Shown here one piece after another: positions 55,056-63,782 of a stretch of DNA of 64,000 nt. Source of the stretch: Myroides indicus (lineage in GTDB: Bacteria; Bacteroidota; Bacteroidia; Flavobacteriales; Flavobacteriaceae); contig NZ_SOAG01000002.1 of assembly GCF_004364575.1 (NCBI RefSeq), positions 111,790 through 175,789 of the forward strand. The letters run 5' to 3'. The translations under genes were made by a program, and so were the position numbers. Below the pieces are notes generated by a model. The model was not told where the DNA came from. It did no database searches and worked only from the letters and a program-made list of their open reading frames with translations. Within the stretch, counting starts at the first letter, position 1. Every line of letters starts with the position of its first letter.

Positions 55056-56645
55056 ATGCTTACTGTTCAAAATGTATCTTACACTCATCCCAACAAGGAT
55101 CTACTATTTAAAAATATTGATATTACTGTCAATGCGGGCGATAAAATAGCATTGATAGGCAATAATGGCGTTGGAAAATCAACCTTATTAAAACTTATTG
55201 CCGGAGAACTGCAATCTTCAGGCGGAATTTTACAAACCCACGCTGTACCTTATTATATTCCCCAAATTTATGGACAATATAACCATTTGTCTGTGGCGCA
55301 GGCACTTCGGATAGATGAAAAACTTTTTGCTTTGCATCAGATTTTACAGGGTTCGCTTTCTGAAGAAAACTACGCCAAACTTAATGATGACTGGACTATT
55401 GAAGAGCGTTGTTTTGAAGCTTTGCAATACTGGCAGTTGCAGGATATAGATTTATCGCAAAAGATAAAAACGCTGAGCGGAGGACAAAAAATAAAAGTAT
55501 TTTTAGCCGGCATTTTAATTCATCAGCCCGATTTGGTCCTTTTAGACGAACCGAGCAATCATCTGGATGTTCAGGGAAGAGCACTCCTTTATGATTTTAT
55601 CCGGCATACAAAATCCACTTTAATCGTTGTAAGCCATGATAGAAAATTGCTCAATGGGTTAAATGCTGTTTGCGAACTGCATCCGTTGGGGATTACTGTA
55701 TATGGGGGGAATTATGATTTTTATTGCAGGCAAAAGCAAATAGAAAGTAATGCTTTGATGCAGGATATTCAAAGTAAAGAAAAAGCTTTAAAAAAAGCCC
55801 AGTCAAAAGAGAGAGAAGCTCTGGAGCGCAAACAAAAACAGGATAACAGGGCAAAAAAGAGCTTGGGAAAAGCAGGACTGCCGAAAATTGTTGCCAACAC
55901 GTGGAAAAACAGTGCAGAAATGAGCGCTTCAAAAATTAAAAGTGTTCATGCCGAGAAAACGGACCATATAGCAAAGGAACTTCGCGCGCTTCGTTCGGAA
56001 CAATTTGATACGGATGTTATGAAGTTTGGATTTGATAATTCCCGCTTGCACACCGGAAAGATATTGTTTACTGCCACTGAAACCAACATTAGTTTCAAAA
56101 GCAAAAAATACTTGTGGAAAAAGCCGCTTAGTTTTCAGCTGGTAAGCGGAGAGCGAGTAGCTGTACAAGGAAAAAATGGTTCGGGCAAAACAACATTGAT
56201 TAATATAATTCTGGGCCATCTTATACCACAGGAAGGAAAAGTTTTTACGGCAGAAAATAAATCGGTTTATATTGATCAGGATTATTCCTTACTTGACAAT
56301 AACTGGTCTGTTTATGAACAGGCTCAGTACTTTAATACCTCGGCTTTACAGGAACATGAAGTAAAAATGAATTTAAACAGGTTTCTGTTCGGCAAAGAAG
56401 AGTGGGATAAAAAGTGTCTAAAGTTAAGCGGAGGAGAACGAATGCGTTTGTCACTGTGTTGTTTGACTCTTTCTGCTCAATCGCCGGATCTCATCATATT
56501 AGACGAACCAACAAATAATCTCGATATCCAAAGTCTGGAAATACTTGCCAAAGCTATCAATGGATATAAAGGAACCTTATTAGTGGTTTCACATGACGAG
56601 ACCTTTTTAAAAGAAATCGGAATTCAGCGGATTATTGCGTTGTGA
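55056..56645 (+). CDS. ABC-F family ATPase
   Basis: A 529-residue protein with two ABC domains and no membrane part: Walker A GNNGVGKST and GKNGSGKTT, signatures LSGGQ and LSGGE, Walker B LVLLDEPSNHLD and LIILDEPTNNLD. The linker (about 240-310) is a basic coiled coil. ABC-F proteins act on the ribosome; some protect it from antibiotics, others are translation factors. Which type this is cannot be settled here, but the long leader would fit a regulated resistance-type factor. Confidence 0.92.
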   Translation: MLTVQNVSYTHPNKDLLFKNIDITVNAGDKIALIGNNGVGKSTLLKLIAGELQSSGGILQTHAVPYYIPQIYGQYNHLSVAQALRIDEKLFALHQILQGSLSEENYAKLNDDWTIEERCFEALQYWQLQDIDLSQKIKTLSGGQKIKVFLAGILIHQPDLVLLDEPSNHLDVQGRALLYDFIRHTKSTLIVVSHDRKLLNGLNAVCELHPLGITVYGGNYDFYCRQKQIESNALMQDIQSKEKALKKAQSKEREALERKQKQDNRAKKSLGKAGLPKIVANTWKNSAEMSASKIKSVHAEKTDHIAKELRALRSEQFDTDVMKFGFDNSRLHTGKILFTATETNISFKSKKYLWKKPLSFQLVSGERVAVQGKNGSGKTTLINIILGHLIPQEGKVFTAENKSVYIDQDYSLLDNNWSVYEQAQYFNTSALQEHEVKMNLNRFLFGKEEWDKKCLKLSGGERMRLSLCCLTLSAQSPDLIILDEPTNNLDIQSLEILAKAINGYKGTLLVVSHDETFLKEIGIQRIIAL

Positions 56646-56662
56646 TACATCTAAAAACAGCG

Positions 56663-57217
56663 TTATAGGACGGCGTCGATTACGCTTGTTAAATCACTCT
56701 CGTTTTCAAATCCGCCTTTAAAAGTCCTGATTATTTTTTTGCCTTTAATTAAATAGCTTGTAGGAACCACATAGGAATTAATTTTATAATCTGCCTGTTT
56801 GTTGTCTAAAAAGTTCAGAATAGCCGTTTTGTATTCCAAATTATCAAGAGTAATGTCTTGGAATTCAAACTTTTTTGATTCTAAAAAACGAACAAGTTTG
56901 ACAGAATCCGTATCAATGGACAAAGATACGAATTGAATATTTTTGGAAGCGTATTTTTGTTTAACGGTGTTTAAAAGCGGCATTTCTTCAATGCAGGGTT
57001 TACACCATGTAGCCCATAAATTCACAAAAACTAATTGGTCGTTTTCCAAGTACTCAGTATTGAATTTGGACCCGTTTAAATCGTACTTTTGCTTGACTTC
57101 ATGAAAGTCGTTTTGTTTGCCTATCCGGATATTATCGCCAATTTGAATTCCAAAATTCATAAGATAGACGATTGCTAAAATTAAGATTCCACCGATAATT
57201 AAAAGTGTTTTTTTCAT
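56663..57217 (-). CDS. TlpA-like thioredoxin
   Basis: A 184-residue membrane-anchored thiol-disulfide protein. One N-terminal helix (about 3-23) puts the thioredoxin fold in the periplasm. The CxxC motif is at Cys72-Cys75 (WATWCKPCIEEMP), and the cis-proline loop (VVPTSYLI) is present. It probably reduces disulfides in envelope proteins or in cytochrome maturation. Convergent with the ABC-F gene, alone. Confidence 0.92.
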   Translation of the reverse strand: MKKTLLIIGGILILAIVYLMNFGIQIGDNIRIGKQNDFHEVKQKYDLNGSKFNTEYLENDQLVFVNLWATWCKPCIEEMPLLNTVKQKYASKNIQFVSLSIDTDSVKLVRFLESKKFEFQDITLDNLEYKTAILNFLDNKQADYKINSYVVPTSYLIKGKKIIRTFKGGFENESDLTSVIDAVL

Positions 57218-57313
57218 AAATAGAGTTTAACAATAAACAATTTAGTGTAAATGTACTTAATTAAAATTATCTGAAAAAATTAATATATTAGCTATAACAG
57301 TAAATGGATAAAT

Positions 57314-57916
57314 ATGAAAAAGCTCGTTTTAGTTATGTTATTAATCATATGTGTTCCAATAAGAGCACAGGAAAAAGAAATCAAATGGGACGTGTCGTTG
57401 GGAGGAGGAGTTTTAAGTGTCCCTGAGATAGGAAGCGGTTTTGGTGATGCCTTTGGTACACTGTTCACTGTGCTTGGCTATAACACTTATACAGAAACCA
57501 GCTCTACAGGTACACTTGTGCTAAATGGAAAGTATGCGATTAATCCTAAAGTAAAAATAGGTATGGATGTGGCAATATTAATCGAAAATGAAAAGCAATA
57601 CAGAGCGAGTACAAAGGAGTATGTAGGAAATACAAAATATACCCATATATCGTTTATTCCGCGAGTTGACTGGTATTGGAACAGGAAAACAAGATGGAAT
57701 ATGTACTCTTCAGCAGGTGTCGGACTTAATATAGTCAAAGGAAAAGAAAAAATGAAAGATGAAGATTATCAAATTGAAAAAACAACAACAGAAACCAAAA
57801 CAGCATTTATTGTAATCCCGTTTGGAGTAGAATACGGAAAAGCTTTTAAAGGATTTGCAGAAGTTGGAATCGGTTATACAGGATTGCTTCAGTTTGGCAT
57901 AAGATATTCTTTTTAA
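57314..57916 (+). CDS. Hypothetical outer-membrane beta-barrel protein
   Basis: A 200-residue protein with a signal peptide (MKKLVLVMLLIICVPIRAQ). The mature part has amphipathic beta strands rich in Gly and Tyr (SLGGGVLSVPEIGSGF, NVYSSAGVGL-like, FAEVGIGYTGLLQFGIRYSF), ending in Phe as barrel proteins do. It resembles small OmpA/porin-type barrels of flavobacteria but I cannot assign a family. Role unknown. Confidence 0.75.
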   Translation: MKKLVLVMLLIICVPIRAQEKEIKWDVSLGGGVLSVPEIGSGFGDAFGTLFTVLGYNTYTETSSTGTLVLNGKYAINPKVKIGMDVAILIENEKQYRASTKEYVGNTKYTHISFIPRVDWYWNRKTRWNMYSSAGVGLNIVKGKEKMKDEDYQIEKTTTETKTAFIVIPFGVEYGKAFKGFAEVGIGYTGLLQFGIRYSF

Positions 57917-58013
57917 AGGTTTGTTGAGGTGTTGCCTTTTTTTAAGCTTCTATTTTTATTTTTAGGCATATATTTTGATATATTTATCTGATAAATGCAA
58001 TTGATTAAAGCCA

Positions 58014-58220
58014 ATGGAGTTTCCAAACAAAAAGTTAAGCAATATACTCAAAGGAGTGATAGCAGTAACAACTTTTGTGTTGATATTAGATTTGTTTGAT
58101 TTTTTTAGATGGAAATATATCAGTACAGTTTGTTACATTCTGTTAAGTATCGCATTGGTTCTTTTTTTTCTGCTTGGACGAAGCAAAAAGAGAGAGAATT
58201 CCGGCAATACAAAAAAATAA
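58014..58220 (+). CDS. Small hypothetical membrane protein
   Basis: A 68-residue protein with two membrane helices (about 11-30 and 34-54, VIAVTTFVLILDLFDFF and YISTVCYILLSIALVLFFLL) and a basic, polar tail (RSKKRENSGNTKK). I do not recognise it. It lies between the beta-barrel gene and a terminator that also serves gcvP on the other strand. The start (ATG 58014) has no obvious ribosome site, as usual here. Confidence 0.55.
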   Translation: MEFPNKKLSNILKGVIAVTTFVLILDLFDFFRWKYISTVCYILLSIALVLFFLLGRSKKRENSGNTKK

Positions 58221-58255
58221 AAAAAGAGTGATTTACAAAATCACTCTTTTTTTTA
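58221..58255. terminator. Terminator between the small membrane gene and gcvP
   Basis: Fourteen-bp stem (58221-58234 with 58238-58251, core AGAGTGATTT/AAATCACTCT), 3-base loop, T-runs on both strands. It lies between convergent genes. Confidence 0.88.
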
Positions 58256-58271
58256 TAATAAACAGAGATTT

Positions 58272-61124
58272 TTAACTCTCTATATAAGCTTCGATAGGTG
58301 CACAAGAGCAAACCAGGTTTCTGTCTCCGTATGCGTCATCTACACGACGTACAGATGCCCAGAATTTGTTTTCAGCAACATAATCCAGCGGGTATGCAGC
58401 TTTTTGTCTGGAATACGGTAAATCCCAGTTATCAGCTGTTAATTGTGCCAGTGTATGCGGAGCATTTTTAAGTTCGTTTACCGGATTGTCGGCAGAAGCA
58501 TTTTCTATTTCCTGACGGATAGAAATCATGGCATCACAAAAACGATCAAGTTCTTGCAGACTTTCACTTTCAGTCGGCTCAATCATCAGTGTTCCAGCAA
58601 CCGGAAAAGATACGGTTGGTGCGTGAAATCCATAGTCGATTAAGCGCTTGGCAATATCCGTTACTTCAATTCCTTTTTCTTTAAATTCGCGAACGTCAAC
58701 GATCATTTCGTGAGCTGCACGTCCGTTTTCTCCGGTATAAAGAATAGCGTAGTGCTCCTCTAATCTTGCTTTCATATAATTGGCGTTGAGGATAGCAGAT
58801 TGCGTAACATTTTTTAGGCCTTCTGTTCCCAGCATAGCAATATATCCGTAAGAAATCAGACAAACCAATGCCGAACCATAAGGAGCAGACGAAATAGAGG
58901 TAATAGCATTTTCTCCGCCCACTTTTACCAGCGGGTTAGAAGGTAAAAACTGAACCAGGTGTTCTGCAACACAAATAGGTCCCACACCCGGTCCGCCGCC
59001 ACCGTGAGGGATGGCAAATGTTTTGTGAAGGTTTAAGTGGCAAACGTCAGCTCCAATAGCTGCCGGATTAGTAAATCCAACCTGTGCGTTCATATTAGCA
59101 CCATCCATATAAACCTGTCCGCCGTTATCGTGAATTATTTTTGTAATTTCCATAATAGCAGATTCATACACACCGTGAGTGGACGGATAAGTAACCATCA
59201 AACAAGAAAGGTTGTCTTTATGTAATTCTGCTTTAGCTCTTAAATCTTCAACATCTATATTTCCTTCAGGTGTTGTTTTAGTCACTACTACTTTCATGCC
59301 CGCCATAGCAGCAGAAGCAGGATTTGTTCCGTGTGCAGAAGCAGGAATAAGCGCTATATCTCTCTGGTAATCCCCTTTGGAGTGGTGATAAGCGCGGATT
59401 GCAAGCAAACCCGCATACTCTCCTTGCGCTCCCGAGTTAGGCTGTAATGTTGTACCGGCAAAGCCTGTAATAATATTTAACTTGTGCTCTAAATCAGTCA
59501 GCATTTCCAGATAGCCCTGTGCCTGATCAGCAGGAACAAACGGGTGAATATTATTCCACTGCGGGTTGCTCAATGGAAGCATTTCAGCCGCAGCATTTAA
59601 CTTCATGGTACAAGAACCCAAAGAAATCATAGAGTGATTTAAAGCTAAATCTTTTCTTTCCAAACGTTTGATGTAACGCATCAGCTCTGTTTCGGAATGA
59701 TAGCTGTTAAAAACATCGTGTTCTAAAAATTTAGATGTACGCTGCAATTTTGCAGGATAGCTAATTGTACTTTCGTTAAGAGCAGTTACTTCAAAAGCAT
59801 CTTTGCCTAAAGCTTCTGCAAAAATTGCCACAATTGTATTGATGTCTTTTAATTCTGCTGTTTCGTTTAACGCAATAGAAATAGTATTGGCATCAACGTA
59901 ATAAAAGTTTACCAACTTAGCTTCTGCAATTGGTTTGACTTTAGCGGCATCTGCTTTTACCGTAATGGTATCAAAGTAAGCAGAGTTAATTTGCTCTACT
60001 CCCAATTTTGCTAAACTTTCTGCCAGAGTATTGGCTTTAGCATGCACCTGATTAGCAATAAATCTCAAGCCGTCAGGACCGTGATATACCGCGTAAAAAC
60101 TTGCCATTACTGCCAGTAAAACCTGTGCCGTACAGATATTGGACGTTGCTTTTTCGCGTTTAATGTGTTGTTCGCGCGTTTGCAAAGCCATGCGCAAAGC
60201 TCTGTTGCCGTCCGCATCTTTTGAAACGCCTATGATACGTCCCGGCATACTGCGTTTGTATTCTTCCTTGGTAGCAAAAAATCCTGCGTGAGGACCTCCA
60301 AAACCTAACGGAATACCAAAGCGCTGTGTAGTACCCACAACAACATCAGCTCCCATTTCTCCTGGAGAAGTTAAGGAAACTAAAGATAAAATATCAGCAG
60401 CTACAGCTACTTTAATGTCTTTTGATTTTGCCGTATGAATAAAATCGGCGTAATCGTACACTTGTCCGTATTTGCCCGGATATTGTAAAATAGCCCCGAA
60501 GTACTCTTCTGAAAAATCAAATTGCTGATGATCTCCAACAACTAATTCAATTCCGAAAGGAACAGCACGGGTTTCCAACACAGAAAGTGTTTGAGGTAAA
60601 ATTTCTTCTGAAACAAAAAACTTAACCGTATTGCTCTTTTTTTGATCTCTTGTTCTTACGTCAAACAGTAAAATCATGGCTTCTGCCGCAGCAGTACCTT
60701 CGTCCAGTAAGGAAGCATTGGCAATTTCCATTCCCGTAAGTTCAATAACAGTAGTCTGGAAGTTAAGCAAAGCTTCTAAACGCCCTTGAGCAATTTCTGC
60801 CTGATAAGGCGTGTAGGCAGTATACCATCCCGGATTTTCAAATACGTTGCGGATGATTGGAGCAGGGCAAACCGCTTCGTGATATCCTAATCCGATAAAT
60901 GTGCGGAATATTTTATTTTTATTTCCCAGCGTCTGGATATGAGTTAAATACTCATATTCAGTCATAGCAGGAGCAAGATTTAAATCGTTTTTTAAGCGGA
61001 TAGTCCCCGGAAAAGTTTCGTCTATCAGCTGATCAATGTTGTCCACTTTGATTGTTTTAAACATATGAGCCAAATCTTCCGGTCTCGGACCAACGTGCCT
61101 TAAGGCAAATGCATTTGTTTTCAT
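58272..61124 (-). CDS. gcvP: Glycine dehydrogenase (P protein of the glycine cleavage system)
   Basis: A 950-residue PLP enzyme that decarboxylates glycine and hands the aminomethyl group to the H protein. It is the full-length fused form (both halves in one chain). The PLP-lysine block LNLHKTFAIPHGGGGPGVGP and the N-terminal RHVGPRPEDL are typical. The ATG at 61124 is preferred to a TTG at 61133. gcvT and gcvH are not in the window. A TATTTTTG -7 element lies upstream on the minus strand (61170-61163). Confidence 0.97.
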   Translation of the reverse strand: MKTNAFALRHVGPRPEDLAHMFKTIKVDNIDQLIDETFPGTIRLKNDLNLAPAMTEYEYLTHIQTLGNKNKIFRTFIGLGYHEAVCPAPIIRNVFENPGWYTAYTPYQAEIAQGRLEALLNFQTTVIELTGMEIANASLLDEGTAAAEAMILLFDVRTRDQKKSNTVKFFVSEEILPQTLSVLETRAVPFGIELVVGDHQQFDFSEEYFGAILQYPGKYGQVYDYADFIHTAKSKDIKVAVAADILSLVSLTSPGEMGADVVVGTTQRFGIPLGFGGPHAGFFATKEEYKRSMPGRIIGVSKDADGNRALRMALQTREQHIKREKATSNICTAQVLLAVMASFYAVYHGPDGLRFIANQVHAKANTLAESLAKLGVEQINSAYFDTITVKADAAKVKPIAEAKLVNFYYVDANTISIALNETAELKDINTIVAIFAEALGKDAFEVTALNESTISYPAKLQRTSKFLEHDVFNSYHSETELMRYIKRLERKDLALNHSMISLGSCTMKLNAAAEMLPLSNPQWNNIHPFVPADQAQGYLEMLTDLEHKLNIITGFAGTTLQPNSGAQGEYAGLLAIRAYHHSKGDYQRDIALIPASAHGTNPASAAMAGMKVVVTKTTPEGNIDVEDLRAKAELHKDNLSCLMVTYPSTHGVYESAIMEITKIIHDNGGQVYMDGANMNAQVGFTNPAAIGADVCHLNLHKTFAIPHGGGGPGVGPICVAEHLVQFLPSNPLVKVGGENAITSISSAPYGSALVCLISYGYIAMLGTEGLKNVTQSAILNANYMKARLEEHYAILYTGENGRAAHEMIVDVREFKEKGIEVTDIAKRLIDYGFHAPTVSFPVAGTLMIEPTESESLQELDRFCDAMISIRQEIENASADNPVNELKNAPHTLAQLTADNWDLPYSRQKAAYPLDYVAENKFWASVRRVDDAYGDRNLVCSCAPIEAYIES

Positions 61125-61162
61125 TACGAACAATAAATAAAAAGTTGTTGTGTTTAAGCCTA

Positions 61163-61170
61163 CAAAAATA
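61163..61170 (-). promoter_or_regulatory. Putative -7 element for gcvP
   Basis: TATTTTTG on the minus strand fits TAnnTTTG, 38 bases before the ATG at 61124. I see no glycine riboswitch in the leader. Confidence 0.4.
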
Positions 61171-61252
61171 ATTAATATTCTGATATTTTTCGTTTATTAC
61201 TGCTAATTTTGAGAACTATTTAATCCTTGTGAAAAGATCTCTGTAAAAAACT

Positions 61253-62071
61253 ATGGATTTGTTAAAAAACAAAGTAGTCGATTTTTACCTGAACGGAAGC
61301 ATTCACGTTTCGTTTGCCGTTTTTGCGTTGGTTCAGATGACTTTTTATTTTTGTCAGCTGCCCTTTGATGCTGTTGTTTCAGCAATGGCATTTACCGGAA
61401 CGCTGTTTTCGTATAATTTTATCAAATATGCAGCACTCGTCTACCACCAGCGAAAAAATCTCTCGTTGAGGTTGAAATGGATCTGTACGGTCAGCTTTTT
61501 GGCATTGGGTATTGGGATTATTAGCTTTTTGATGCTTAATTTAAAAGCACAGTTAGTGACTTTTGGTTTGTTGATTTTATCGGTTTTATATGCGGTTCCC
61601 ATTCACCGCAAAATTCCCAATTTGCGCAATTGGGCAGGCATCAAAGTGTATATTGTATGTTTTTGCTGGGCAACAGTTACGCTGTTGGTTCCGGTTGTCA
61701 ATGCTGATATGGCATTGAATTGGGATATAGGCGTCAAGTTTTTCCAGCGCTTTATACTGGTTTTTGTGCTGATCGGCATTTTTGAGATTGTCGATTTGCA
61801 ATACGATGACGACAACCTGAAAACAATTCCGCAGACTTTGGGAATCGTAAAAACCAAATGGTTGCTGTCCGTGCTGTTGCTTCCCTTTTACGTTATTGAA
61901 TTCTTTAAAGATGGCTTTCAACCCATTCAGGTCTGGAACAATTTAGTTATTGTTTTATTAACGTTGTTTTTTATCTGCTGCGCTTCGCCTTCACGAACTA
62001 AATTTTATACGCTGTTTTGGGTCGAAAGCGTTCCGATTATTTGGTGGCTGCTCATTGTTTTTGAAAAATAG
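61253..62071 (+). CDS. UbiA-like integral membrane protein
   Basis: A 272-residue protein with about 7-8 membrane helices. Near residue 185 the stretch EIVDLQYDDDNLKTIPQTLG resembles the second Asp-rich motif of UbiA prenyltransferases (DxxxD followed by a Pro-Thr-Gly ending). The usual first motif (NDxxDxxxD) is not seen; the equivalent place reads FSYNFIKYAALVYHQ. It may be a divergent or inactive member. It lies alone before the aminopeptidase gene. Confidence 0.65.
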   Translation: MDLLKNKVVDFYLNGSIHVSFAVFALVQMTFYFCQLPFDAVVSAMAFTGTLFSYNFIKYAALVYHQRKNLSLRLKWICTVSFLALGIGIISFLMLNLKAQLVTFGLLILSVLYAVPIHRKIPNLRNWAGIKVYIVCFCWATVTLLVPVVNADMALNWDIGVKFFQRFILVFVLIGIFEIVDLQYDDDNLKTIPQTLGIVKTKWLLSVLLLPFYVIEFFKDGFQPIQVWNNLVIVLLTLFFICCASPSRTKFYTLFWVESVPIIWWLLIVFEK

Positions 62072-62100
62072 CTGCTTTTTTTAGTTGAATCTAAAAATTG

Positions 62101-62108
62101 TATCTTTG
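62101..62108 (+). promoter_or_regulatory. Putative -7 element for leucyl aminopeptidase
   Basis: TATCTTTG fits TAnnTTTG, 21 bases before the ATG at 62130. Confidence 0.45.
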
Positions 62109-62129
62109 TGCTTTGTTAAAAGGATAAGT

Positions 62130-63521
62130 ATGATAAAATTAATAGATGCCGTTCAGGCAAGCAGCAATGTAGTTTTTGTTTTAAGCGAAGAAAATAATCA
62201 CAGTACGGAAGTACCTGCGTTTTTAAACGAGTTTGTCATTTCGTTTAAAGAGGGTAAAAAGAAAGAAGATTTTGTAAAGACAGCCCATCAGTTTTTCTTT
62301 TTTGTAAAAGAAAATACAGACTTGGAAAAAATGCGCTTGGCAGGATTTAATATTCGCAAACAGCTGGATAGGCAAGCTGATAATTTAACGGTTATAGGAG
62401 ATGGAGAAGCTACACTGGCACTGGCAGAAGGAATAATGTTGTCTAACTATCAGTTTTTAAAATACTTTAAAGAAGCCGAAGACATGAAATATGCTTTGGA
62501 AGCTATTGCTATTAAAGGAGATTTTACAGCAAAACAAATCGGGGATTTAAACCATACGATCAAAGCGGTTTACTGGGCGCGAACGATGGTTAACGAGCCG
62601 GTTAATTTTTTAAATGCTACCCGGCTGGCTCGTGAAATAGAAAAATTAGGCAAAGAGGCAGGCTTTTCTGTTAAAGTATTGGAACGCAAAGAAATTGAAG
62701 ATTTAAAAATGGGAGGACTACTGGCTGTAAACAGAGGTTCTGTAGAGCAGCCTACTTTTACCATTATGGAATATAAACCCCAAAACCCGATCAATAAAAA
62801 ACCGGTTGTGCTGGTAGGAAAAGGAGTCGTTTACGATACCGGAGGATTGAGCTTAAAACCGACACAAGGCTCGATGGATGCGATGAAAAGCGATATGGGC
62901 GGTGCTGCTTGTATGGCAGGAACGATTTATGCGGCGGCACTTAATCAGATAAACGTGCATATTATCGGTTTGATTCCGGCAACGGACAACCGTCCGGGCG
63001 GGGATGCTTATACCCCGGGAGATATTATTACGATGTATGACGGAACAACGGTTGAGGTGCTCAATACAGATGCAGAAGGACGTATGATTCTGGCAGATGC
63101 CATTGCGTATGCCAATCAATATGAACCTGAGGTTATTATTGATGCAGCTACCTTAACGGGAGCAGCTTTGGTAGCGGCAGGAGATATTGCCTCTTGCATT
63201 ATGGGAAATAGCGAAGAAGTTATTAAAGAACTTGTTGTTTCGGGATATAAAGTACACGAGCGTTTAGCACAGCTGCCGTTTTGGGATGATTATAAAGACT
63301 TGCTGAAATCCAGTGTGGCAGATATGAAAAACATTGGCGGACGCTTTGCCGGAACCATTACTGCTGGTAAATTTTTAGAACACTTTGCCAAAGCTCCTTA
63401 TGTGCATATAGATATTGCCGGTCCGGCATGGATGGACGCTCCAAGGGACTATAAAGGCAACGGAGGAACGGGAACCGGAATCCGTACGTTGGTTGACTTT
63501 TTGGAGCATTACAGAGAATAA
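62130..63521 (+). CDS. pepA: Leucyl aminopeptidase (M17 family)
   Basis: A 463-residue cytoplasmic peptidase that removes N-terminal residues from peptides using two metal ions. VGKGVVYDTGGLSLKP (metal-binding Lys and Asp), MKSDMGGAACMAGT (second Asp) and the signature NTDAEGRM (Asp, Glu and Arg of the active site) are intact; the usual last residue of the signature is Leu. ATG at 62130 is chosen over a TTG at 62085, since it begins at the family's N-terminus and follows an AGGATAAG. A terminator follows. Confidence 0.94.
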   Translation: MIKLIDAVQASSNVVFVLSEENNHSTEVPAFLNEFVISFKEGKKKEDFVKTAHQFFFFVKENTDLEKMRLAGFNIRKQLDRQADNLTVIGDGEATLALAEGIMLSNYQFLKYFKEAEDMKYALEAIAIKGDFTAKQIGDLNHTIKAVYWARTMVNEPVNFLNATRLAREIEKLGKEAGFSVKVLERKEIEDLKMGGLLAVNRGSVEQPTFTIMEYKPQNPINKKPVVLVGKGVVYDTGGLSLKPTQGSMDAMKSDMGGAACMAGTIYAAALNQINVHIIGLIPATDNRPGGDAYTPGDIITMYDGTTVEVLNTDAEGRMILADAIAYANQYEPEVIIDAATLTGAALVAAGDIASCIMGNSEEVIKELVVSGYKVHERLAQLPFWDDYKDLLKSSVADMKNIGGRFAGTITAGKFLEHFAKAPYVHIDIAGPAWMDAPRDYKGNGGTGTGIRTLVDFLEHYRE

Positions 63522-63540
63522 AGCCACAAAATAGAATATA

Positions 63541-63580
63541 AAAAAAGCAGACAAAAACGTAAGTTTTGTCTGCTTTTTTA
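63541..63580 (+). terminator. Terminator after pepA
   Basis: Sixteen-bp stem (63541-63556 with 63564-63579, core AGCAGACAAAA/TTTTGTCTGCT) with a 7-base loop, ending in a T-run. It starts 19 bases after the stop codon. Confidence 0.9.
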
Positions 63581-63782
63581 TTTATACCTGTCTAAAACTT
63601 ACAGGTAGTTTTAATATGATCTGTTTTCTCCAAATACTAATTCAAATAAGCTTTGATATAGGAAAGTTGTTTTTATGATATTTCACTTCTGCTGTTTAAG
63701 AATAGATGTATTTAATACTATGTTTTTTTGTCAGCTGAGGCGGTTTGGTGCGGATGTTTATTTTGGGTTTTTAAATCATATT

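Noticed and set aside
61125..61252. Glycine riboswitch before gcvP
   Set aside because: The leader is short and AT-rich and shows none of the expected paired elements.
63585..63607. Hairpin TACCTGT/ACAGGTA after the pepA terminator
   Set aside because: Only 7 bp with a 9-base loop and no T-run, in AT-rich non-coding DNA; not distinct enough from chance.
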